Source: Candidatus Thorarchaeota archaeon
Lineage (GTDB): Archaea > Asgardarchaeota > Thorarchaeia > Thorarchaeales > Thorarchaeaceae
Assembly (NCBI GenBank): GCA_011365025.1
Contig: RDOF01000055.1
Coordinates: forward strand, 1 to 15,937
Direction of reading: 5' to 3'
DNA length: 15,937 nt
Shown here: positions 6,897 to 13,485 of the stretch, one piece after another
Layout: each line of letters begins with the position of its first letter
Numbering within the stretch: the first letter of the stretch is position 1
The notes under the pieces: generated by a model
Told to the model about the DNA's origin: nothing
The model's database searches: none
What the model saw: the letters and a program-made list of their open reading frames with translations, nothing else
Position numbers and translations under genes: made by a program

Positions 6897-8189
6897 TCAT
6901 TCCATTGGGGGCGGAATCGGTGACTCCACAGCAGAGTTTGTCTTTATAGTTCGTAGAATTGGGATTAGGAGGAAGACAGTCAGTGTCATGCCGATACCAG
7001 ACAGCGTCCAAACAAACCTCAGGCTATCTGTTATTTCCCATAGGATTGACCCTAAGGACATTGTGAATACTCCAACGAGATTAGTGATGAATGTGTAGGT
7101 TCCAAAGGCTCGCCCCTTGGCTTCCTCTGGCACATTCGCCACAAGAAGACTTCTTTCCGCACCAAGCCACACGATGAAGGGTAGCGCCCAGACAAAATTG
7201 AGGAGGAACATGAGTTCAACCCCATTACCCAGCCCAAAAACAATAAACACTAGTCCATTGCCTGCCACCGCTGTCACTAGGGCTGCTTTGAGATTCCTAT
7301 CAGTTAGACCACTCATGAAATACATGAAGGCGGCACTGGTCAGAGAGAATACGCTCCAGGTGAAACCATACGTTATCCTGTCTACTCCCCACCCGTCCGG
7401 CCTAACACAGAGATTGCCAAGATACTGGATTGCCGTGGTATAGAAGAAGATGTACGGTAGCATCCCGACGACAATCTTCCAGTAGTCTTTGCCTAGCTTT
7501 CTAAAAGACAAAACTGGGCCCGACCGAGCTTTGTCTGTTATTTCTGTCCTGAGTGACTCCTTGATGGTTGCCCCTGCGACTAGGAATGCAACTACTGCAC
7601 CAATACTTGCCAAGAAATGGAGATGACTAGAGTCTACTCCCTCATAACCAAGCAGGAATGTACCCAGAAGAGGACTGAGTCCGTCGACAAACCAGCTTGG
7701 CATCATGACCATCATGAACCTCTTTGCAGGATTTTTGCCTGCATCTGCCGCGACCTCATCTGCAGGAATTGCTGCTGACATCGTTCTGACAGAACTCATT
7801 CCCATCCAGATTAGAGCAAATTGAAGGGGAATGATTGGCCAGATCGGGAGGAATGCCATCGCCATTAGCCCGATGGCAATTGGCAGCATCGAAACAGCTA
7901 GCGTCCATTTCCGTCCAAGAAGATCAGCTACTGTTCCGGAAAGGAATGCTCCAATAAGTGTGGCTGCAGTTCCAGCAGAGAATGTTAAGCCCATTTGCCA
8001 GGGTTGGAGATTCACGCCAGTTTCAAGGAATATCCCAAACTCCCACTTCCAAAGCCCAATGGAGAACTGCGCTATTCCCATCAATATAGCGACTCTCCAG
8101 AGGTTGGGACTTAGGCCAAGAAACCCCAGGGATGCTGAAACCACTTTCTTAGATGGAGATGTGTCCTTCGGGATTTCACTAGGGGCCAT
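6897..8189 (-). CDS. MFS transporter (paralogue of the gene at 12115-13380)
   Basis: This is a 430-residue polytopic membrane protein of the major facilitator superfamily with about twelve hydrophobic segments. Motif A appears as GTVADLLGRK (85-94), and the second half has the related loop GLTDRN. WLGAERSLLVANVPEEAKGR followed by AFGTY is a typical late MFS loop. I place the start at the ATG at 8189 because AGGAGGA (8196-8202) sits six bases before it; an upstream in-frame TTG at 8207 would overlap that ribosome binding site. It is the last gene of a same-strand series, 65 bp after the HerA-like gene counted from this start. It is collinear over its whole length with the MFS protein at the other end of the series (shared LWRxA, AQFSxxLWxWEFxI, GAERSL, GRAxGTY). 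The substrate cannot be told from sequence; export of drugs, metabolites or sugars is possible. Confidence 0.9.
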   Translation of the reverse strand: MAPSEIPKDTSPSKKVVSASLGFLGLSPNLWRVAILMGIAQFSIGLWKWEFGIFLETGVNLQPWQMGLTFSAGTAATLIGAFLSGTVADLLGRKWTLAVSMLPIAIGLMAMAFLPIWPIIPLQFALIWMGMSSVRTMSAAIPADEVAADAGKNPAKRFMMVMMPSWFVDGLSPLLGTFLLGYEGVDSSHLHFLASIGAVVAFLVAGATIKESLRTEITDKARSGPVLSFRKLGKDYWKIVVGMLPYIFFYTTAIQYLGNLCVRPDGWGVDRITYGFTWSVFSLTSAAFMYFMSGLTDRNLKAALVTAVAGNGLVFIVFGLGNGVELMFLLNFVWALPFIVWLGAERSLLVANVPEEAKGRAFGTYTFITNLVGVFTMSLGSILWEITDSLRFVWTLSGIGMTLTVFLLIPILRTIKTNSAVESPIPPPME

Positions 8190-8195
8190 GGAATT

Positions 8196-8202
8196 TCCTC
8201 CT
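8196..8202 (-). promoter_or_regulatory. Shine-Dalgarno sequence deciding the MFS start
   Basis: AGGAGGA on the minus strand lies six bases before the ATG at 8189. This favours that start over the TTG at 8207. Confidence 0.75.
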
Positions 8203-8254
8203 GTCAAGAATCGCTATCTATCCTACTAATGACGATGCCGATTGGGTCTTCATT

Positions 8255-10144
8255 TCAAGGGGTTCCGGTCTTCGACTTAGTCAAGTCATCGACATGTGCA
8301 TGTAGGATGTCCTCAGAATTATCGGCCTTGACAAAGACAGGAACGCTGTCCAAGCCCATTGCAATATAGCTAGACAGAAGCCAAGAACCCGGTGGAAATT
8401 CAAGGGTCTTGTCAAGAATACTAAGATCTATCTGGAAGGAGCTACTTACCAAGTTGCGATCGTAGGGTCTTGGCAGTGTACCTACAAAAAACGTATGCAA
8501 TTGCTGCAGAGCATTTGTATTCAGATATGCTATCCTTTGTGTGGCAATCGCACCACCAAGTCCGTATTTTCTTCCTTGCCTAAGGAGCCTCTCAACGGCG
8601 TGGCTAGTTATTGCCGTCTGTCCTGAGGCTTTGGCAGGAATGAATTCCTGGGCTTCATCAAAGACAAAGAGTATCTGCGGCTTGATCTCGAAGCTTCTTT
8701 TGCGGTAGCGCAGTGCGGCACTTGTAAGCCGAACAACTATTTCGCCTAATGTATCAGGGTCTGCAATAGAGATGCAAATAACCCGTTCGGGCCCGCTAAG
8801 CATTCCTAGTATTTCTTTCGTCGTAACGCCTGCCTTCTTTGCACCCTTGCCTCGAGCAACAACAGCTTTCAAAGTGTCCCGGGTCGTGCCCCAGGCGTAT
8901 AGATTCGACCTGTCACTGACAGAGAATTTCTCCATAGCTGCTTTTGCAGAATCGTGCAGAGTATCAATGAACGTATCATCTATCTCGTCGTGTTCGGACT
9001 TGTTCCAAGATTGAATCCATCCGGTAATCGCATCCAGCACTTCATCTATTGCCTGCACATAGGTTGGCTTGTCCGCACTGGCATTGCGCAGAGCTTGTGC
9101 CTCTTGAATTAGGGAACCGTATGTTGGTACTTGAGTAAGAGGCCTGTTGTAGAAGGTCACGTTCTTCGTATTGTACACTTGCTTCAAGGCTTCCGTTGCT
9201 CGGTTGTCATCTTCAAAGTCCCTGGGCTTGACTATTGACTTGGCAAAATCCTCTGGGGTCTTTGGCTCTTCTTCGACTATGATTTTAGATGCTATTTTCG
9301 GATTGGAGAAAATGTCACAGAGCAAGAAAGGATACTCGCAGCTTACGTCGAAAATAACCAGCTTGGTATCGCTTGTATGATAGAGAATCCTCCGAAATAG
9401 ATTGGAAAGAAGATTGCTCTTTCCACCTCCTGTGAAAGAGAATATCCCAAAGTGATATCGAAGCAGCTTGTATAGGTCCACGTATACCGGGATTTCCGCA
9501 TCAGATTCCATGAACATGCGTAGGATGCCAATCCGCGGGTCTTTCTTCGGATCCGCAAAGGACTCCTTTTTCCTGTAACCTAGGGCTTCTCGAACTCTGC
9601 CATTGTAAATCTTATCGACGGTTTCCATGTTTATGACATGAACACAATCCCCGACACGTGGATATGAGAATCCCTTTCTGAATTCAACAGTGCCTTTTTT
9701 GTCAATAACGAGGTCGTAGTTTATGGGAACCGCAGTCATATGTATCATCATCGTTGATTGGTCGTCTGTTTCCCAGTCCGGAACGGATTGCTCGATTATC
9801 TCCATTTGCATGGGGTAGTAGTGACTATCACTCACCCCACCCAATCCGTAATGCAGGGGCCAGACCTTGCTCACGACCATGATGGTGTACCGTTGGATGC
9901 CTATCTTCTTGGATGCCTTTGATTGCCCTTTGAAGTTGCGGACGGCAATTAACATCCCCTCTTCCAGTTGCGCCATGAGTTCCTGATTATACTTCAGCTT
10001 AACACGGCAATCGTAGCGTGCAGCTGATCCTGCCCATTCCGAAACATAGGCGGCTGCAACAGGTATGACCCTGGCGAGCCTGCCATCGAATGTGCCGTTG
10101 AAATCCGTAAATAGGTGCTTAGGAAAATCTTCTTGATTGCTCAA
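8255..10144 (-). CDS. herA: HerA-like hexameric DNA translocase ATPase
   Basis: This 629-residue P-loop ATPase of the HerA/FtsK group, whose members form hexameric rings that pump double-stranded DNA, works elsewhere with the NurA nuclease in DNA end resection. Residues about 20-190 look like the N-terminal beta-barrel (HAS-barrel) region. Walker A is SFTGGGKS (236-243), with serine where the first glycine is usual. Walker B is ILFVFDEAQE (491-500), with D496 and E497. LLRQGRKYG (520-528) and AIATQR (532-537) are typical HerA late motifs. About 250 residues separate the Walker motifs, including a helical segment at about 340-410. It starts at a TTG with AAAGGAGGT upstream, inside the 3' end of the NurA-like gene (26-bp overlap), pointing to translational coupling and a joint complex. 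It is longer than the roughly 500-600 residues usual for archaeal HerA. The ATPase assignment is firm; a repair or defence role is inferred. Confidence 0.88.
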   Translation of the reverse strand: MSNQEDFPKHLFTDFNGTFDGRLARVIPVAAAYVSEWAGSAARYDCRVKLKYNQELMAQLEEGMLIAVRNFKGQSKASKKIGIQRYTIMVVSKVWPLHYGLGGVSDSHYYPMQMEIIEQSVPDWETDDQSTMMIHMTAVPINYDLVIDKKGTVEFRKGFSYPRVGDCVHVINMETVDKIYNGRVREALGYRKKESFADPKKDPRIGILRMFMESDAEIPVYVDLYKLLRYHFGIFSFTGGGKSNLLSNLFRRILYHTSDTKLVIFDVSCEYPFLLCDIFSNPKIASKIIVEEEPKTPEDFAKSIVKPRDFEDDNRATEALKQVYNTKNVTFYNRPLTQVPTYGSLIQEAQALRNASADKPTYVQAIDEVLDAITGWIQSWNKSEHDEIDDTFIDTLHDSAKAAMEKFSVSDRSNLYAWGTTRDTLKAVVARGKGAKKAGVTTKEILGMLSGPERVICISIADPDTLGEIVVRLTSAALRYRKRSFEIKPQILFVFDEAQEFIPAKASGQTAITSHAVERLLRQGRKYGLGGAIATQRIAYLNTNALQQLHTFFVGTLPRPYDRNLVSSSFQIDLSILDKTLEFPPGSWLLSSYIAMGLDSVPVFVKADNSEDILHAHVDDLTKSKTGTP

Positions 10145-12038
10145 CAGCTGACCTCCTTTCTCTAAAGGTACTAAGGTAAAAGAGGAACTCTCGGAGTTCC
10201 GGTCGGTTGATCAGCCACTTGGCAGTGCTCTCAACCATCATGCTAAACTGCTTGAAATTGTATTTTGCTATCTTGTCGGCCACATAAAGTGGCTTGAGGT
10301 GGCCAAACAACTCCGGTATACTCATGCTCGTCATGACCTTGAATGATGCCATAATGAATTGCTGAATGGGATTGTCTATTCCTCTGTATAGAAGGACTTC
10401 CACAGGTTCTGGTTGGTCCGGCTTATGTTCATAATCGTGACGCAATCTGATAATTTGATCGCCGTCAGAATCGAAGCCGGTATAGACAAGCCTGTCATAA
10501 AGCAGAACATTACTCCTCAGCTTCGGGTCTGAACAGGCCTCTGATAGCTGGAAGTATGCCTTAACAAAGGTCTTCTCCAGAGAAATCTGATTTCTCCGAG
10601 CTCCCGAGACTAGTCCCTTTGCTCCTTCGAAGTGTGGGACTATTGTTTTGAAAGCCGTATCGTATTCACAGGTTGCCCAAGGAACTTGCAGGCGTGCCCG
10701 CTCTTTAAGAGATACCCACTGAAGCATCATCCTGTCCGTATCAGGAGTGTCCTCTTCCTTGCCAAATCCTCCCTGAAATAATCCTACATAATTCAATACG
10801 GGAATTACTTGCCGCTTAAGGTCTCGGGCTGATGTGTCCTTGGCAACGCCAACCAACAAGATGTTTTGCTCTCTACACTTCTGAATGGTAAGATACAGGC
10901 ACATTAGAGCAAGGAAAGAAAGGTCATTGGTTGTTATCCACCGGTCCCCAACCTTAAACCTGGCTTCATAGTTGATTTTTGGGTCTTCAGAGAATATCTT
11001 TCCGCAGGTCTGTTCAACCAGTTTTTTGATTCGTTCCTTGATATCCTTGTATCTAGGTTTGATGCTAAAGTATGTGCCTTTCCTCGTGATCATGCCTTCA
11101 ACTAGCCCTCTTGTCTTCATGCCCGACTCCAATTCCTTGTCCAAACGAGCCAGCCTACTCTCGCTGTTTAAATCAAGTCTTTCGGTAAGCTCTTGACGTG
11201 TGAGGCCCCCACCACTCTCAGCTAGAAGCTCCTCAATTATTCTGGGAAGAAGATACTCCCCGCGCGCTGGAGGAGTTCCAAGGTCTAGTGAGCCAATGAT
11301 GCGTCTCGCATACACCCATTCTGTTGTTGTGAAAGGTCGTCCATCTATGTCTTGTCCTATCAACCCACACTCTTTTTCAAGGTCAACGCGAAACTCCGAA
11401 GTTTCGGCATAGGACGAGGCTATCTCTGATGAGAATATTCTGTCAATTAGAAGAATATCCACTGGCTCCTCTCTTGATACAAGTCTATAGGCAAGGTAAA
11501 ACTCTGAAAGCGTCATAAGGTAGTCCGCGAAAGCGGAGTTATCTATTATCCAGGAGTCATTCTGGGTTATTGTGTCGTCGACGGATCCGTCTTCTGCCCT
11601 CACAAGTACTGTCTGGTCCACCAATGGAACCTCATTAACAAACAAGGGAAGCACGCTGGAGACCCCAAGTCCTTTTTCCAAGAATGCTTCATCATATTTC
11701 ACCGACAATGTCCCACTACTATCTACAGAAATGACTCCCTCAGAGCAGTATGCCCCTGCAAAGAAGATGATGAGGTCGAATACATCCTGCTTAAAGACTG
11801 TCCCATCAATCCCACCAAAAACAAGATTGCGTTTTCCAAAGAACTTGTCCACGAATTCAACAGGAGCTTTTCCATCGGGGTATGCAACAATTAACTTCGA
11901 GAGGAATTTATCATAGATGCCGCTCAGCTTGTCAAATCTGGTTTTGTAGCCTGCTACTTGCTTCTCGGCTCCTCCTTGCAGCAAGTCTCCTGTCTGTTTA
12001 AAGCGACGTGTGATTTTGGAGCTCTTATCTTCGCTCAA
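10119..12038 (-). CDS. nurA: Large NurA-like nuclease, partner of the HerA-like ATPase
   Basis: This 639-residue soluble protein shows scattered features of the NurA nuclease domain: GGIDGT (75-80, candidate metal ligand D78), a helix SEFYLAYRLV with E179, DILLIDR (194-200, D199), VGVAKDTSARDL (396-407, K400), and a C-terminal GIDNPIQQFIMAS (553-565). NurA is a 5'-to-3' exonuclease/endonuclease loaded by HerA. Most NurA proteins have about 300-450 residues. The extra length here lies mainly between the second aspartate motif and the K400 motif, and includes a likely winged helix at 262-330 (TRQELTERL, then a basic wing ITRKGTYFSIKP). Two differences from typical NurA are DR instead of DG in the second motif and no histidine in the C-terminal motif. 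The start is a TTG at 12038 with GAGG upstream and an in-frame TGA four codons before it. The 26-bp overlap with herA supports the pairing. Identification is by motif pattern and context only. Confidence 0.62.
   Translation of the reverse strand: MSEDKSSKITRRFKQTGDLLQGGAEKQVAGYKTRFDKLSGIYDKFLSKLIVAYPDGKAPVEFVDKFFGKRNLVFGGIDGTVFKQDVFDLIIFFAGAYCSEGVISVDSSGTLSVKYDEAFLEKGLGVSSVLPLFVNEVPLVDQTVLVRAEDGSVDDTITQNDSWIIDNSAFADYLMTLSEFYLAYRLVSREEPVDILLIDRIFSSEIASSYAETSEFRVDLEKECGLIGQDIDGRPFTTTEWVYARRIIGSLDLGTPPARGEYLLPRIIEELLAESGGGLTRQELTERLDLNSESRLARLDKELESGMKTRGLVEGMITRKGTYFSIKPRYKDIKERIKKLVEQTCGKIFSEDPKINYEARFKVGDRWITTNDLSFLALMCLYLTIQKCREQNILLVGVAKDTSARDLKRQVIPVLNYVGLFQGGFGKEEDTPDTDRMMLQWVSLKERARLQVPWATCEYDTAFKTIVPHFEGAKGLVSGARRNQISLEKTFVKAYFQLSEACSDPKLRSNVLLYDRLVYTGFDSDGDQIIRLRHDYEHKPDQPEPVEVLLYRGIDNPIQQFIMASFKVMTSMSIPELFGHLKPLYVADKIAKYNFKQFSMMVESTAKWLINRPELREFLFYLSTFRERRSAVEQSRRFS
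10151..10159 (-). promoter_or_regulatory. Strong Shine-Dalgarno for the TTG-started HerA-like gene
   Basis: AAAGGAGGT on the minus strand ends six bases before the TTG at 10144 and lies inside the NurA-like coding sequence. It is the best ribosome binding site in the window. It fixes the TTG start and suggests high, coupled translation of the ATPase. Confidence 0.75.
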
Positions 12039-12065
12039 ACGACTTCCTCACTGACCACTTCTGCC

Positions 12066-12077
12066 TGACTATAGAAA
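12066..12077 (-). promoter_or_regulatory. Possible TATA box for the NurA-like/HerA-like pair
   Basis: On the minus strand TTTCTATAGT lies about 33 bases before the TTG at 12038. That spacing would give a very short leader. The match to the archaeal TATA consensus is moderate. If real, nuclease and ATPase can be transcribed apart from the upstream MFS gene. Confidence 0.3.
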
Positions 12078-12099
12078 TCAAAGCGAAATAAGAAGGTTC

Positions 12100-12114
12100 C
12101 TCGGAGGTGCCGAG
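12100..12114 (-). terminator. GC-rich hairpin directly after the upstream MFS stop codon
   Basis: CTCGG, a five-base loop and CCGAG form a 5-bp GC-rich stem abutting the stop of the MFS gene at 12115. On the minus strand a pyrimidine-rich run follows (CCTTCTTATTTC). It may be a weak terminator or attenuator between the MFS gene and the NurA-like gene. Confidence 0.35.
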
Positions 12115-13380
12115 CTATTCCTTTGGCGTCGATACAAGTTCAATATCCATCTTTCTTAATCCTGCTAGAGTCAGGAACGAGGCACTGAACGCGCCTATGG
12201 AGCAAAATGCCCAAAGGACACGAAGGCTTCCTGTCAAGTCCCAGACAAGTGCTCCTATATTCGGTGCGAAGATATTTGTTGTACTCATTAGGAATTGGTA
12301 TGTTCCCAAAGCGCGTCCTTTTGTCTCTTCATTAACGCCGCCAACAACAAGACTTCTCTCTGCCCCCATCCAAAGAATAACTGGAAATGCCCACAGAATA
12401 TTAAGAAGAAGCAATGATGGAACACCTGATAGGATTGAAAAAGCTCCAATGATTCCAGCGTTGCAGATTACTCCCACTGCTAGGGCCTTCTTGATATTCC
12501 TGTCTGCCAATCCACTGACAGTATGCATGAGGATGACCGAAGTAATCGAAAAGGCGCTCCAGGTGTAACCATAGATGGTCTCGCTAATATTCCAGTCTAC
12601 AGTGATCAGAAGCCCAAAATAGGTCAGTGCAATGTTGAAAAAGAGGTAAAATGCAAGCATGCCTCCTGCTAGGTGCCAGAAATTCCTGCCAAGATTTCTG
12701 AGCGATATAACAGGCCCCGCCTTGGCTTTTTCTATAACCTTCAAATCCAATGTTTCTCGAAGGAAGGCCAGTGTCCCAAGAAAAGCTACAACGGCACCCA
12801 ATGCTGCAATGAAATGCAAGTTACTTGGGACAAATCCCATTTCTAGCATAAAGGCTCCAGCCATCGGACTGATTCCATCGACAAGGAAGGCGGGCATAAG
12901 GACCATTGTGAACTTCCTGGCAGAGTCTTTGCTTCCTTGCTGGGTAATAACATCAGCCGGAATTGCCCTTGCCATTATAAGAATAAAGCTCCAGCCCAAC
13001 ATAATCAGGGCGTATTCCGCTATCAAGAAGGGCCAGATAGGGAATATGGAAAGAGTGATCAGACCTGCAATTATCGGACCAAATGCAATTGCCATTGTTC
13101 TTCGTCGACCTATCAAATCGGCGACAATTCCTGATAGCAAATAGCCCAACAGGACGGCCAGTGTGCCAATTGAATAGGTGAGTCCCAACTGCCACGGTTC
13201 TACCAATGAATTAAGGTAGATTGAAAATTCCCAGCTCCATAGACTCATCGAAAACTGAGCCAGGCCTGTTACTAGGGCCAATCTCCACAGGTTTCCGCTA
13301 AGTCCTAACCTTTCTCGTGGTGTGTACAATTCTCTGAGGACTTCTTTCTCAAATTCAGTATCATCCCCAGAGTTATTCAT
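12115..13380 (-). CDS. MFS transporter (paralogue of the gene at 6897-8189)
   Basis: This is a 421-residue integral membrane protein with about twelve hydrophobic stretches and MFS motif A GIVADLIGRR (84-93). MGAERSLVVGGVNEETKGR is near the end. It is collinear with the downstream MFS protein across both halves, so the two arose by duplication; the N-terminal tails differ, being acidic here. I chose the ATG at 13380 because GGTG precedes it by six bases. An in-frame GTG at 13407 would add nine residues but has no recognisable ribosome binding site. It is the first gene of the minus-strand series and is separated from the NurA-like gene by 76 bp holding a small hairpin. It is divergent from the glycogen debranching gene, so a link with sugar transport is conceivable, but nothing in the sequence identifies the substrate. 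Confidence 0.88.
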   Translation of the reverse strand: MNNSGDDTEFEKEVLRELYTPRERLGLSGNLWRLALVTGLAQFSMSLWSWEFSIYLNSLVEPWQLGLTYSIGTLAVLLGYLLSGIVADLIGRRRTMAIAFGPIIAGLITLSIFPIWPFLIAEYALIMLGWSFILIMARAIPADVITQQGSKDSARKFTMVLMPAFLVDGISPMAGAFMLEMGFVPSNLHFIAALGAVVAFLGTLAFLRETLDLKVIEKAKAGPVISLRNLGRNFWHLAGGMLAFYLFFNIALTYFGLLITVDWNISETIYGYTWSAFSITSVILMHTVSGLADRNIKKALAVGVICNAGIIGAFSILSGVPSLLLLNILWAFPVILWMGAERSLVVGGVNEETKGRALGTYQFLMSTTNIFAPNIGALVWDLTGSLRVLWAFCSIGAFSASFLTLAGLRKMDIELVSTPKE

Positions 13381-13485
13381 TCTTTGCACCCTGATATAGT
13401 CGAGCACCAGAAATCCAGGCTAACTTAAGATTGTGACTATTCGGACCAATCATCCTGTGGCTCGATACCCTTAAAGAGCACCAGT

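Noticed and set aside
8255..12038. Known HerA-based anti-phage systems such as SIR2-HerA or DUF4297-HerA
   Set aside because: The partner shows no SIR2 or DUF4297 features; its D/E/D and K motifs fit NurA better, so no named defence system is claimed.
12659..13144. Long plus-strand open frame opposite the MFS gene (also 12107-12568)
   Set aside because: It is wholly antisense to a well supported membrane protein gene. Its composition (low-complexity A/I/K/P) and lack of a ribosome binding site mark it as a shadow frame.
6897..13380. Mobile element or transposon origin of the four-gene series
   Set aside because: No transposase, integrase, terminal inverted repeats, target duplications or tRNA attachment site are visible at the edges. 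The two MFS copies run in the same direction but are too diverged to act as recent direct repeats.
13381..13407. GTG at 13407 as start of the upstream MFS gene
   Set aside because: It has no ribosome binding site, whereas the ATG at 13380 follows a GGTG at suitable spacing; it is kept only as an alternative.
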